From Enoplosus armatus (lineage: Eukaryota > Chordata > Actinopteri > Centrarchiformes > Enoplosidae): a stretch of DNA of 64,000 nucleotides. The position numbers were made by a program, and so were the translations under genes. Numbering within the stretch: position 1 is the first letter of the stretch; every line of letters begins with the position of its first letter. Of this stretch, positions 46,540 through 60,479 are shown piece by piece. The notes below the pieces were generated by a model. The model ran no database searches and was not told where the DNA came from. It worked only from the letters and a program-made list of their open reading frames with translations. The stretch is from contig NC_092188.1 in NCBI RefSeq assembly GCF_043641665.1, forward strand, positions 13,537,704-13,601,703, read 5' to 3'.

Positions 46540-48570
46540 GAGAGAACGAAGGAGACAGTGTCTGCCTATGAGTGTGCAGGGGGGTGACCCAAAAGACATT
46601 AGCCTGCCCTGGAGGTCAAAGGACAGACAAAATTAAAATACACGTGAATCATTCATCAAATATGAGCGCGTCTCCTGTTCTCAGCGGCCGCTTAGTGTGA
46701 GTAATTACCTGTCACAACCTGGGAGCCATCAAGCTCCCAAGTTTGTTGGTGATGGCCACATTCACTCATCTCTTCTCTTGAACCAACAAACTTGAACAAT
46801 ATCTTACTTTTAATCTGTTTTCTTCACACTGATCCTTCACCCTTTTTTTCATCACAAATGAGCACATAATTGTTTACGACAACATCTCAAGTGTCTCGTA
46901 TTGTACAGAATTTCTTTTATGAAGTAATAGCGTTGTTTGACGGTTCAGTTTAGGTCAGGTTACTTTATTTGTACCTGCAAGCAGATTTAATTTGCAGTAG
47001 AAGAGGCATCCATCTTGACACACATTTCACATAACAACACAGACAAGTAATCAGGACTTAAAAAGAGAAAAAAGACCACTAAAACATATAATCGCAGTAT
47101 GTTGCTATGACTGGAACAAAGGTATTTTTATTCCGCTTTGTTCTACCATGGGACTATAAACCCTTCATCCAGAAGGAAGAAACTGAAATTCACTGTGCAA
47201 AAGGTGGGAGTCGTCATTTAACATCGAGTTGGTTAATTATAAATAAGAGTGGCTCAATCTTATATGCAGGAAAATGAAAGATCTTCTCAACAGAATCAGG
47301 TTTGTCAGCTTCATGTGGTGGTGCACATCTCAGTCATTAGTTAAGGCACAAATAATCATGGAGAATAAATAGCAACATGTCTACCGTGGCCTGCAAGGAC
47401 AATGCTTATTGTTAGTTAATTGGTATCAATTATCACGTGTCTCTCATTTTAGTGTACAACAATTAGCTTAAGTTCTGCCTCAACGTGCACAAAGTATGTA
47501 TTGATGTCCTTGACGGCTGCTAAGATGTCACCATTGAGCTGATTATAACAGCATTGTTAAAGGCTAAAAGATGGTGGCTATTATGTGCTACACACTGCTA
47601 GGCTATCTGCATTGCTCCCAGGCAGTCAAGTCGGTCAGTCAATGCAGGACTATGTCTGTGGAAATATAAGTGGGGCAGTTATGGCATACAAAAAGCTATC
47701 AGTGATTCTGAATAGAGAAAAAAATACTGAGGGGGTCAAACGTCAATGGCAGGGAGTAGGAGAGTGTTTGGTATTGTCAATAATGGATTCTCTGTTTGAG
47801 GGTGGGACATTCACAGAGAAAAGCTTTTGGTGGGCGGGATGTGGCGGGCCAAAGTCATTCATGCAAGAGCACTATATCATGTACATACTGATAAAGCAGA
47901 GCAAACGCATGATTAAGAACGACGATATAGCATCTTTCTTTCCCTCTGTGAAATTAGTGGTGATGCAGAAGGAAAATATGAGCTTCTGTCTGTTTCTTTA
48001 TAAAATCTTTTTTTTTACCTTAAAAAGTTGATGTTCTAAAATACCCACCATGAAGTGCAGTGTTTCTTGTAAAAACAATCACTTCAATAGTTACTGAACA
48101 ACTGGACACAATCAGCCTTTTCACTGTAGAAGTAAGTGGTTGTTGCACCTGAATCACTTAAGGATTTTTTTTTTAATAGTTTTCTAAATTGAATTAGGCT
48201 GGTGAAAATGTATTCAGCTGAAAATGTACAATGATTTACTTGTTGAGGAATGTTTTGATTGGTTTTGTTTTTCATGGCAGATATGAGGATCTCTTCTTTA
48301 TGTGAACCAAAAATAAATATACTTATATACATCTGACACGTAGGCTCATCCATGTTTAAAAGGGAGCATTTAATTATTTGACTGTAACTAATGCAGTTAA
48401 GATGGATATTCACAGTTATTGGTATTTGGAACAATAAGGTGAGTGTGTGTATCGATCAGACTGGAGTCTTGTTGCGTCTGTCAATACCAGTAGATGAATC
48501 TAATTATGGTTCCTCTCTATCTACTCGGTTAACTGTCAGCATGGGAGCCCTTAGCCTGTATGTCCAGTAT
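46540..48570. other. intergenic, no gene recognised
   Basis: The longest frame (47585-48031, 148 codons) starts at a non-ATG codon and has no recognisable motif or splice context. I regard it as chance. Confidence 0.45.
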
Positions 48571-48572
48571 AT

Positions 48573-48573
<1 letters not shown>

Positions 48574-48627
<54 letters not shown>
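48574..48627. repeat. (CT)n(CA)n compound microsatellite
   Basis: CT dinucleotides to about 48610, then CA dinucleotides. Confidence 0.97.
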
Positions 48628-48629
48628 GC

Positions 48630-51600
48630 TATCACAACATTAGGACAGTTGGCTTAGAGTCCCACCTCCTTCCTTAACATCCCACAATAAAGCCGTAACA
48701 CTGGTGCTACAGCAAAAGCAGCTATGATGGCTTATGATACATCTCAATCATACATGCACACAAATTTGACTGGAGTCTGGAGGAATTACATGCTGAAGTT
48801 GTCATTCATTGAGCTGTATTTCCTGATTTTGTTTGTTGTGTAGCAAGACTTATATGGAGTATTTAATCTGTTCTATTATTTTCTTTCATTTTTCACTGTA
48901 ACAACAGAGTCAACATCATGATCTGTTTATGCTCTAAAGATTCATTTGCTGACTGAGACTGAGACTACAGCTCAGGTTGTGTTTGGATAGACACAACACA
49001 GGATGTTGGGAGCCTATAGATTTAACACTAAACAGAGGCCTGGAGGTGGAGTCTGTATCCCCCGTATAGACAATATGCTAATGAAAGAAAGAAAGCGCTT
49101 GTTATTTTGACTGATAAAATGTCTCTCTACAAAGAAACGTTGCAGACCTGTCTATCTATTTAGTTTAGATAGACAGTTAGGTAGAAGTTAGTAGTAAGGG
49201 TGGGAGAACACGCAGGCACCCTGAGACTATGATGTTCAGCCTTTATTGGTGTTTTTCCTTTTATGAATGTCTGTTGTTTTTACTTTGTATACTTCTATTT
49301 TGTACTTCACCTCCCTCCAACAAACCTCCCTGATTTTTAATTTAACACCTATATTTTTTTATGTGGCATCATCAGCTCTAAATCAGGGGCTCATACAAGT
49401 AACATGCCAGTCTTATTAAACAGAGCAACAGTTTGAATATTTGATGAAACAGTGTTTGTATTTCTGTACACATGTCAATTCTGCAAAAGAAAAACAGCCT
49501 TCATAAAGACTCTTTTTCCGCAAAAGAAGGAAATAAAAACTTCGGCCCTTCACATGGAGACATGGTGCAGGGGGCAAAGTCCCGCCCAAATAAAGAGTAA
49601 CTTGGCGCCTACATGTCATATAAACATCAGTGCCCCATTTTCAAGGATTATTTAGTTTCCATAGAATTCACGCTTTTTCTCACACTTACAAACGTTATTC
49701 ACAGACAACACTACACACACACAAACACTATAAAGCTTGTGTCTTTGTTTGTTCAGTCTGTCACTTCACTCAGCCACGTGTGGCCGTTCAGGGACTCCCC
49801 TATCTCCACAGGTTTTTTCGAGGGAAAGTCATTTGAGTTCGAAATCTTCTTTGGCAAGTGCAACACTTCATCAAGGGTGAAGACTCCCTGGCTATCAAAG
49901 ATGTATCAGTTGGTCTGATAAAGCCCTTGCCCCGGTCCCCACACAGCAACATCCCATCATAAATAAAAGCAGCAGAAAACAGGCCTTTGTCACTGTTTAT
50001 CTGGACTGCTTTTCTTCCTCGCCCTTGATTTCCTCTTCAGAAAATTGATGCACCCTTAGATTGAAGCGGAGGGCTTGACAGGTAATGGTTAGTGTGATAA
50101 CTGCTCAGATTTCATCAGCCAGGGCTTTTTTTTTCTTTGTGTGCAAAGCTAGATTACCTGTCATCCAGTGCATCAGATAAAAATGCAGAGTTGAGGAGAT
50201 ATAGCCAATACTGGAGCAGATAGGAAGAAAAAGATCTGGATGGAGAATTTTGGATGTGAAAGGAACAGTGAGGACACAAATTTACATTTATCTGATAGTG
50301 AGGAAAATAGAACATATTATTACCATCACAATCGCAGACGGTTTCCTCTTGGCACGGGGATTTGTGATTTATATTATGTGGTTTAAATGGTGTACATGCT
50401 TCATACGCATATAATTTAGCTGTTTGCAGGGGAAAATAACATGTCGCTGCCTGAATTGGGCTTTATGGTTTGTCTCTAAGCTTCGATTTCCACTGGCACT
50501 AAAATACAAAATACTATAAGGTTGAAACACTGGAATTTTAATGATGACTTTGTTTATAAGATCTTATATCAAAGTTTTATTTTTAAGAAATATGTTTCCT
50601 TTATCCACACAAACATTTTTAAAATATATTCAAAATGGTAGTAGCTGATTTCTTTCAAAGATCTTGTCTGTTGTATGAAAGTTTATTGATTTTCTTGTCA
50701 GGTAGAGACAACCTATTCAAGTCTAAAAAAAAAAAAAGTCAGATCTGCATTTGGTCTTTTGCTCCATCGATGTTATGGTAACCAATAGAGCTGAAATCTT
50801 TGGCAGATGTGTGACAGCAATTTTTTCTCAGCTATTATAGCATTATAAACACTCGGTTAGAGTTACATAAAACATGCATATTTTTGACTGGGAAATTTTC
50901 TGACGAGAGAAACAGCTGTGCTGGCCTTACAATGCATTAAGTATTTCATCCCTTTTAGATGGTTAAATTGTGCATGAAATGTTGCTGGCGCAGGGTTCTC
51001 CCGAGCTGGACTGATTAGGCAACATCTGTTACATTGGGAGAAATCCGTGTCGTTTCTAATTAGCTGTCAGGCTGCGGCTACGTTGTGCCTGATGGTGCCG
51101 AGGATCTGCCACAGGTTCCTCTCCTCGTACTGTCACCTGCTTGTGTGTCGCCCCCTCGTCCCCCTCCCCTACTCTAGTTCCCCTTTCCCTCCCCCTCTTC
51201 CCCTTACTCTCCCTCACACACACACACACATACACTCATCAGCTGTAATTAGAGAGCAGGGTCCATACAAAGGAGCGAGCTGGGAGCCAGGCTCGAGCCC
51301 ATCTGTGCAACCCCATCATCAGCGAGCTCACAACTCCTCCAACACTGGGGGCCGCTCCCAAGCCGGGGCCCCCGCATGCTGATCATCTGAGCACACAAAC
51401 TTTCGTTCCTCTGCCTCCCTCCTCCCTGCCTTTATCTTTTCTTTTCCACTTTGCTCTCTTTTACTCTGTGCTGAAAGAAAATCTATCGCAACTGGCCTAA
51501 TTCATCTTGCTTTAATAAGGCTCAGAGGCTGGTAAATATTAAATACACTGTGAGGAACAGACAACACTGTGACCAACTATTGACAAAATGCAGCATTAGA

Positions 51601-53360
51601 GGGATGGAATGAGCTGAAATCTATAAGGACAAATTAACAAACACGGGAGCCTCAAAGAGACACTCACAACTGAAGGTGTTTTCATGCACACACTTTGTTC
51701 CTTGTTGTTTTAATACCGTATATCTTTAAGATTTTAGCATCAAATTCAACTGCCTTAAATCTCTAATTGTTTATTGCTTATAATATTTACTTTAACATCT
51801 CATTGACCTTCTAAACTGTGTCTGTTTCATTTAATTCATTACTAACTGTGTACACAATATGCCATTGCTACAGGTCAACTCCAGTGCTAGTCATCAGAGT
51901 TCTGTCAGGTAATTCATTTCCGCAGCTAATCAATAATTCTTGTTTGCAATAAATAAAAAAAACACAGCAAAGGCCTTTTTTTCTTTCTGTGTTTGATACA
52001 TCATATTCTTTCAGTCTTTTCTCTCCTTTTCATTTTTCCTTTACTCAACCTAGTAAAAAGTCTTGTTAAAATTAAAATATCTTTTTCAAGTTACAACAAT
52101 ACATGCAAACAACGTAAACAGGCTGAGACAACTGTCACATGCTACGAAATAGTCAAAATATCCAGGTCAGATGCATAAAAAGGTATGACTTTCCAAAACG
52201 ATCTAAAATAAAATACAAAACAATACATTTAGAAGCAAACTCATTGACTACGAGTGCTTTATGGACATGAATTCACCAACCAAGTCTTTGAAAGTAGTCT
52301 TAGATAAATCAGGTGAAACTACGATACATGCCTTGTTTCTCTTGCTCATCTTGATCTACTTTAAATAAATACTAACACTCTGCTCATGTTAAACAAAAAC
52401 AGTCTTGCTTCAGTTGCTATTGCAGAAAAAGAAATGCAGTGGCTGTATTTACACAAACATACATCTGTGTATCTTAAATAAATGAATCAACCTTCAGTTC
52501 TGCCAATGTTGTTGTTACTTTTGATTATGTATCGGGACATTTACACTTCTACAGTCAATTGCATGAAAGAGAGGAATCACTCGTCAGTAAACTCTTACAT
52601 CTTTTCATCATCAAATCCCTAAAACACAGTAAAACTTCCTCTTTCCAAAACTCTCCGTCTGGCTCTTGCTCTGTCATGATTTAGTCAGACAGCATACACA
52701 TCTGTCCCCTTTGGCAATCTCTGACAAGTTCAACTGGAGAGCCTGCGAGACGAGAGGAGGAGCTGCTAGCCAAAGCCAGAAGTTCTGCATGAGTGGTGCC
52801 TTAAGGCAGCAGATGAGACACAAAGATAATGTTGAGTGGTTATAACCACAACTGAGAGATGTCCTGGCTGTGCCACCTTAAAATCAGATGTTTCATTTGA
52901 AAGCTGACAGGTACGACATGTCATGCACAGAGTATTAGTAACTCTTGTTCTTTCAGGTGTCAGAAACATCAGATGTGCTCTCAAACTAGGCCCTCGACTT
53001 CCCGTCAGTGTTGAGGCAATCTGTTGACTGACTAATCCAATCTGGAGCGAGTTCTGTCAGTTAGCTACATTGTGTTGTAGGTAGGTGTCAAAGATTAAAT
53101 ACTGGAAAAATGTAACAGATTTGTTTTAATTTAGTGGGTAATACACCTTTACATAGTCAGTATATAGATATGTTCAGAATAAGCAAACATCTCTGAACAT
53201 GATTTGTTTTCTTAGTGAGTAATTAATGTTTCCTAAAATGTAATATATTCATAACATTAACAATGTTGTCATGTGCTGTTTTTTGATATATTTTTCTCAG
53301 AGATTCATTTAAAATGGGCTTCATGTAGTGAGTATAGACATCAAACTGATAGAAAAGAAA
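48630..53360. other. gene desert, middle part
   Basis: No supported gene. A pyrimidine-rich stretch with a short CA run lies near 51150-51235. Possible regulatory patches are around 50900-51110 and 51480-51550 (GGCCTAATTCATCTTG, TTTAATAAGGC). The ORFs have no motifs. Confidence 0.45.
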
Positions 53361-53371
53361 TATTTTTGTTT

Positions 53372-53405
53372 AATTATCTGTGTAGGAAAGCCTACACAGA
53401 TAATT
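53372..53405. repeat. perfect short hairpin
   Basis: Arms AATTATCTGTGTAGG and CCTACACAGATAATT, 15 bp each and perfectly complementary, with a four-base loop. Too short for a typical pre-miRNA; possibly a MITE remnant or structured element. Confidence 0.9.
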
Positions 53406-53409
53406 TTTT

Positions 53410-54990
53410 ATTAGCATTTTGCACTTCTAGGTCCAGCACTGTTGAGAATATTATTAATATTTAGCTAAAAATTGTTTAAGGTCATCATGGATCCACTATC
53501 TTTGCTCCCGTCACTTCTTCATTTCAGTATCTCATCATATTATGTGAGAAATCAGTGAACCCACAAAAATTGAAAATGGACAAATATATAACCCTGGACC
53601 TGACCCTGAGATACATAATAGCTGTGCACTGAGTGGAGGAAAGATGATGAGGGAAAAAGTTAGTCTCTGAAGTAGACGCGAGGCTGTCACAACTCTGCTG
53701 TGAGCAAATCAAGGCAGAGAGGAAAAACAGCCCGTGACCAAGAATGACAGGCCTGAGAGAATGTCACAGCAATTGTGGGGCCATCACTGGCAAGAGATGA
53801 TGGGTGATTGCTTTGCGTTCCATGGCAAGTCCATCCTGGAGGACATTGCGCACCCTTGCTCATCTGTGGTCCAACCTTTGGCGCTGACATTTAAAGTGTT
53901 GATTTTGGAGCACTTATGCTAATTGTTGTAATTTTCCTGATGAAGCGCCATTCTGATACCTTGATGTGGCCAAGATAGTTTTACATTTTCTATGTGGTCC
54001 TCTTTGCCATTTGCACCGTGTAGTGTCAGCTCAGAGTGCTACTGAAAGCAGACAAAATTGCAAGCAAATTGCATCAGATTGCCAACATTGTGAAAAGGTA
54101 AATTGCTTGCAAATCTATTTAAACCACTGGCCTATTTTCATCAGCTATGGTACTTGGTATTCATGATTGCTTAATTGACGACCTTTTCTATTGTGTAGTG
54201 CTTTATGGTGCGATGGAAAACAATCTTTACCAAACCAATTACCCTTTTTTTCTCCACACTACCACATTAGAGCTGTGATTGCAACAGCTAGTCCTTTGTA
54301 AATGAACTTTCTGGTTTCAGAGAATAAAGTGTCATTTGTTTGATATGATGTTGTTGAGCGTTGGTTTTTTTTTTCTAGAAAGCACTGCTAAAAAGATGGA
54401 CTGCTTTAGTTATACCCTATCCATGTGTAACAGTAATAAGCCTATAATAACCTTGTCCATGTGAGGGACCTGTTAAATATAGAAATATTTTGTCACACTA
54501 TCAATCATGAGCATTTACCTACTGCTTAGGCTTTATCAAGCTTTGGATGTGGCCATTTAGATTTGAACATTTGTGGCAGTTTTAGGCATTACAGCAGCTG
54601 GCTGTGGAGATGTTAATGACATTTGACATTAAACAGAAATTCATCTAAGGTTCCTGGTGCTTTCATGAAAGATGTGAGAGTTCATTCTCACTCCTGAGAC
54701 ACACTCTTGTACTTTTTCTTATTTACAGCATAATTATTTCTACCCATGCAATGTCACGGCCACGCTCCGAACTTTGATAATCTCCTGAATGCAGAGAAAT
54801 GAATTCTTACTCTGCTTCAATCAACACATCTTTCATCCGTCCAGTTGTCAGCTACAAAAAAAATCCCATTTTCATTTATTACTGTCGCAAAAGCACGAGG
54901 ATGAGAAAGTACCCTCCATCCCCAGACGGACTTAGTATTCCTGTACTGAATGTACTAAAGTGATGTCAGTCTGCTCACATCTCCTCTGCC
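53410..54990. other. intergenic, no gene recognised
   Basis: Non-coding sequence with no supported exon. Confidence 0.5.
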
Positions 54991-54999
54991 AGACAGGCC

Positions 55000-55270
55000 A
55001 ATAGAATTAACCCTGGATTAACCCTCCAGGCCCGAGTGCAAGGTAATGGCCTTGGCTAATGGCTGTGTGTGCCCAATGCCAGGTACCATTGACTCTCGCT
55101 GGCACAGTTTGCTCCATCTGAGGGGCAGTATGACAGCATGGCCATCTCTGTACAGCTGGCGTCCGAGTACTACTGCCAGGCGGGGATAATACTCATGCCA
55201 TGCCATCCCTCTAGGATCATAAGGAGCACTGCTCGCTGGCCCTGTCTCCATCTTGACAAACATGTTAAAG
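55000..55270. promoter_or_regulatory. candidate conserved element
   Basis: GC-balanced block with words such as GGTAATGGCCTTGGCTAATGG and TGGATTAACCCTCC. A 100-codon minus-strand frame spans it but has no ATG-led motif or splice support. Confidence 0.25.
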
Positions 55271-55747
55271 GATCCTTTAGAGGAACATGAATGATTTTTT
55301 TTTCTCTTCATCTGGTCCAACAGACATCTTCAAAAGGATTATGTCCTGTAAACCCAAACAGTTTGTCATTTATATCTCCGATTGATTCTACACTTATAGG
55401 ACTTTGAGATATTATAGTCAATCATCTAAAACAGAAAACTGGCGCTTTTCAGGCTATGACAGGTTTTATTTCAGTCCAGTCATATTCTGCTCTGGCAGCT
55501 CTCTGCGTGTAGTCGCTCTTGTATACAAACAGCTCTCATCCTCAGCTCTTTTGTGCTCATGTCTTTGCCTGAGGTGAGAGAGTGTAATGCAGGCGGGGGA
55601 TGAGAAAGAGGACTCAAATCAGTCTGAACAAGGAAGTGGTCTCCTCCTCTCTTGTAGATTAGCTTATTTTAACTGCGGTCAGGCTTTTACACAGACAGAG
55701 GATGGTTTAGTGTGTATATGTGGTTGTGAGTGAGAGGAGGGGCACGT

Positions 55748-55764
55748 GGGGGGGGGGGGGGGGG
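55748..55764. repeat. poly-G run
   Basis: About 17 consecutive G residues; an assembly or slippage-prone site. Confidence 0.95.
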
Positions 55765-55769
55765 TCATA

Positions 55770-56719
55770 TAAGCCCTCCTGCCATTTTAGCAGACCAGAG
55801 CTGGAGGTTGAGGAGGGGGCTGTAAATTTTCTCTGAGTCAGGGCAAAGCTGATTGATCTCTGAGTGTAAAATCGATAAGAAGACACTGTCATTTTTGTAA
55901 AGGATGAGTTGGAAAGAGAAAATAAATTAAGACTCCCCAGATCGGGCTGGATGTGCACACACTGAAGCTTTGGTTTCATTAATTCAGTGCAGTCGGGTAT
56001 TTTGGTAATGTTGTGTCCACAGCTTCAATCTCACAGGTGCCTAGCCGTGGCAGGCTACAGGCAGCAGCAGGCCCTTTATTATACTATGTATATTTCATTG
56101 CAGCCATGCAGAGAAATCAGACACTTGCCCTTGCACCTCCTCCACGTCCTGATTCCTGATTAATCTATTTTGTTATTTTCAGAAGTACATCATACCAGGG
56201 GTTGATTAAATCAGGAATTGAAAGCCATTGTCTTTCTTGCATGTCCCTTATCAGAACTAATGTACCGGCTGTGGTCATTTGTCTTGAGTTGTTATAAGAA
56301 ATAAAGACTGGTGCACTTTTCTCTTCCACAAGGTATTGCAGGAAGATTAATTTACTGCTTCTCATCTCTTAGCTCCTCAGTTTACTGTCTGCAATGTCTC
56401 CTGTGATATTTTTCATGCTTAGATATGCTGTTTTCACTTATTCATTCCTGTTTCACCTTGATCCTCTCATCTATTATATTACACTTCTTCGGAGCACTGA
56501 GAGAATATAGTCCTCATGGCCTTATTAGATTGATGGTTACAGAAACCATTGCATAATATCAACTTTCAGTGGGCCATTTTTCACCATGTGCCCACCTATG
56601 TTTCATTTGATCAGCGCTCATGATTCGATTCATGCTCACATCTCCAGCTAGTGTCTTTGTTTATACCCTTGTGCTTTGTGTCATGTAGGACATCATCGTC
56701 TGAGGCGGTGTATGCATGA

Positions 56720-56798
<79 letters not shown>

Positions 56799-57410
56799 CA
56801 ACCCCAATGGCTTTTATCAGCTGGTCTCTAATGTGTCAGTTGTTGCTGAGGATCCACTCATCACGCCGCTGTCTCTGCTGTTCAGTGGGGCCATTAAGGA
56901 CACATCAAGCTATGAGGAGGCAGCTCTTGGGGACTGGCGGGCATAAAATACACCCTTTGGCCTCACTCTGAATAATCTTCAGGTCAGAGGGGCTTTGCGT
57001 ATAGCCGGGGGCTTTAGAACAAGCACTATGAGACAGAAACCTGACAGACTGAAACATTAAACAGTCACACATCATATGTGTGGGTCAACTTTTTCAGTTT
57101 ACAGACCTCAGGGTTTTTTTAGGCCTAACCTTGTGGACAGAGAATGTGTAGTGTTTGCTTGAGTTTCATATCTCTTGTCTACTCTTGAGGGGGAGCAAGA
57201 CTAACTAGACCAGATTTATCTGGATGTATAAAACAAAGCAAATCAGAAATGCCCAAGAGGTTCGGAGACCTGATCTGTGTTTTGCAAACCAAAAGAGTAA
57301 TTCTTTTAACCATAGCGGTGAAAGGAGATAATTTGTATGTGAAATACTCATTTAATTCGCATTCACTAAGCAGGTTATCAAATTAAATCAAGGCTCTGTT
57401 AGGCCTGCCA
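55770..57410. other. intergenic with TG microsatellite
   Basis: Apart from the microsatellite at 56723-56797, no gene or clear structure was seen. Confidence 0.5.
56723..56797. repeat. (TG)n microsatellite
   Basis: About 75 bp of uninterrupted TG dinucleotides; source of spurious Cys/Val ORFs. Confidence 0.98.
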
Positions 57411-57419
57411 CTTGGGCTT

Positions 57420-58100
57420 TTGGGCCAGGCTTCATGTGTAAAATTGGCCAACAAGAGATTTGGGGGAGCGCTTTGCACGCCCCTGTCACGTCATCTCTTG
57501 GCTCCCCTCAGGAGGCCGATCCCAGGGTCAGTGCTTGTGGAGAGATGCCTCTATGGACTGCCACAGGGCGACAGGGCCACAACACCACCTCCAGCTGGGC
57601 AACTTATTACAGCTCCGGTCTTTCTCACCCCCTCCTCACCTGCCCCAGCCATTCACAACATCATCAAGCCATCACATATTCATGAAGCTGTGGGCTGGTG
57701 GAGTGTGTGTTTGCGAGGGATGGGTGGTGGGTGGGTGGGTGGTGGGGGTTACCAGTGTGGTGACACTGTGCGGTGGTTGTGGCGATGGTGCAGTGGTTGG
57801 GAGAGTGCAGTTGGAGACTGTAGGGGGGTGAGTCTGCAGGTGGCTGTCACATCCGTAATTGCCTCATACTTCCCTCTGCAGCGTAAAATTGTTTTCATTA
57901 TGTGTCATGCACACAGTGCCAGGCAAGGGCCCCTTGAGAGCATTCCCAAGAGCCAGAGGGAGGAGGCACTCCACTTAAACAGCCGCTTAGCTTCAAATAA
58001 GAAAGGAGAAAAAGAGCGGAGAGAGGAGGTGGAGGAGGAGGAGGACAGGAGAGAGGGAAGGGGTGTGGAAAAAACAGAGGAAGCTCATCATTAACTGTGT
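57420..58100. promoter_or_regulatory. candidate conserved element within GC-richer block
   Basis: A 224-codon plus-strand frame from 57420 runs through GGTGGG repeats and a purine-rich Glu/Arg tail, so its length reflects composition. Two other frames are also open here, as is common in GC-rich DNA. CRE-like CACGTCATC near 57487-57496 and TATTCATGAAGC near 57677 are plausible binding sites. Confidence 0.25.
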
Positions 58101-58109
58101 TCGAACAAC

Positions 58110-60000
58110 AGCAGACAAGTGTGAGCTCATGCACAAAAACCAGGCAGAGCTTATCCTAAACATCTCAGTTACCAGGGGGGAGTTGTGTGGCTTCAACCAC
58201 ACTGTGAGCTCCTGGAGGGCTTCCGTGGTCAGAGGGGGGAGAAAAACAAGGAGCGGGAAAAGAAAAGGAGAAAAAGTTTCCACCTGACTGGAGTTCCCAT
58301 GGTTTGCCATGCAGGAGGGTAAGCAGGTTTCAGCAATAAACTCAGGCATTGTCAGGCAATAATGCTCAGTCAGGTCCCTCCATTGGGATTCAAGGGTGTC
58401 TTTTTCTCTGCTCCCTGCGCTGCACTAATCACAGGCCTACTTTGTTTAATTGCAGCAAAAGGGAGAAAATGTGTTCAAGAAGTCATCCTAATCCCTCCCC
58501 TTTACCCCCTGCTCCCTCACAACAGCCCCAGCTTTGCTTCTCCATACTCTGTCTCCCTCTTCTGCTCCCCACCCCCTTTTTACTTTTTTAATGAATTGTG
58601 GAACTTTACAGAGACAACAAACAGCAGAGCCGTGATAAATAAAGGATAGACCAGAGGGGGAGTGTGATAGGTAAGGGCCTGAGGTGTTGGCTGGTTATCT
58701 ATGAAAAAAAACACTTCCGCTGGATTTAAGCGCTTGCAAGAAGTGCCATTACAGTAGTTTTTGGATGCTGCTGATGCACAGGAGGTGGGGGGTAGGAGGA
58801 TCAGATGGAAAATAAATCCTGCATGCAGTGAGCTGCTGGTAGCCCGCTGGGCATGCAGCCCCAGAATAATCATCTCTGTAAAAGCATGTCAAAGCTCCCT
58901 CAATGGACACAAATTCGCTCCTTCTATTTTTCAATCGTAGATTTAGAAACTTAAGGTGCTGTGCATTGTACTTGATGACTCTGGGGTCACAGGCGCCAGG
59001 GGGGCAAGGGAGGGGATTTATCAATCAGGACTCCTCGTCTTTCTAAAGCTGAATAAAAAGCGACCCATGAAGAGACAAACCAGTCCCCTTTTAACCAAAG
59101 GCTTTTCTTATTCATTAGATCCGGATCCTGGCTTCTCCCTTTACCTCCTTTTCTAGAGAGCGAGGCATCTCAAGCATAGAAAACCGTTCAGTGGAAGGAG
59201 ACTAAATTCGAAAAGATCCCTGAACTAAGGTTTAGGATAATGTCATAGGCCGTGAAAATATTATTATTCAGTATTTTTCATTAGTTAACATCAAGTCACT
59301 TAAAACACAAGTACCACAAAAGTTGACATACAATAATCTAAGAAAAATATTTCCACTGTAAATATCCAAGGATTGACAGAAAAAAAGTTTTTATTTTAAA
59401 TCTATTTCAACATATTTGCTGTTTCATTTTGTATAGATTTTGACTTATATAGATGAAAAGAAAGGTATAAGATAACAATATGAATGCGGAAGATACAGGG
59501 TGAACACCTGGCCAACACCATAACATTTTCTCCAGCATCATAGCCACTGATGACCAATCTTCATCATCAAAAAATAAAATCTAAATATGTTTTCAGCAAT
59601 TAAAAACACTCATGGCGGTAAGTATATAGGCATCATTTTCTCCTGATGTTTTGTTTTTCAACAGTCCCATGCCAGCATTTATTCGTGTTTTAGGGAAATC
59701 AAATCCCAAAAGTTAAATCCCAAACTCATGCAAATGAAAGCATAAATAGTCCCCACAATTATCCAAAAGCTATGATTTTGTAAAACACTTCAAAGTGTTA
59801 TTTGCTATTTTCTGCAACCCTCAAAAAGTCACTTTTATACTTCAGAGAAAGACAAAAATCCCCATCAATAAACAGTATACTGTTAAAAAATTAATTTCAA
59901 ATGTGAACCACAGTAAGAATTCAATGAGTGATCTTGGAATGTTTTAGAAAGCCTTTTGGCCTAAGTAGCTGAGGGTTTAGATGAGAAAATCCACCCTAAG
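58110..60000. other. intergenic, no gene recognised
   Basis: No supported gene. The region becomes AT-rich after 59200. Confidence 0.5.
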
Positions 60001-60009
60001 TAAACGACT

Positions 60010-60062
60010 TCCCATGTGACCTGGGGCAAGTCACTTAACCTCTGTCTTCATGCCCACCACCC
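60010..60062 (+). mobile_element. MIR/L2-like SINE tail remnant
   Basis: GTGACCTGGGGCAAGTCAC followed by TTAACCTCTGT is close to the 3' portion of MIR-type SINEs and their L2 partners (TGTGACCTTGGGCAAGTYAC, TTAACCTCT). Only this short piece is recognisable. Confidence 0.5.
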
Positions 60063-60479
60063 AAGTTTAAACAAGAGGATTGCTCAGTTCCATCTCCATA
60101 CACTCCTCAAGCCCCCTTAGACCAAATCATTTTGCTCAGGGTGAAAAGCCCTCAAGACTGAGCTCTCAGAGTAAACAAATATACCATTTTTATTACAATG
60201 TCCAATGACAACACTTAGAAGCCACATTGAAAGCTGACATAAAGAACCCTGCTGAAAATGCTTCGTTTGTGCTGTTTTTAATCCAACTTAAAAATGTGCA
60301 AAAATATGCTTGTTTAATCTTTTGAGCCAAAATGCTGAAGTCAGTGTGTGTCTGGATCTGCATCTTTTCCGCTCACAACAAGAGGAGAATCTAGTCATGG
60401 TGGTTGTCTTATAATATTCACATTATCTTAGTTTTGTGATTCTTTCCCTGGTTCATCCCTTAACTTTTGTGAATCTACT

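Noticed and set aside
47585..48031. 148-codon ORF in the desert
   Set aside because: Non-ATG start, no motif, no splice context.
57420..58094. 224-codon plus-strand ORF
   Set aside because: Starts inside GC-rich repeats, ends in low-complexity Glu/Arg, has no motif, and neighbouring frames are equally open.
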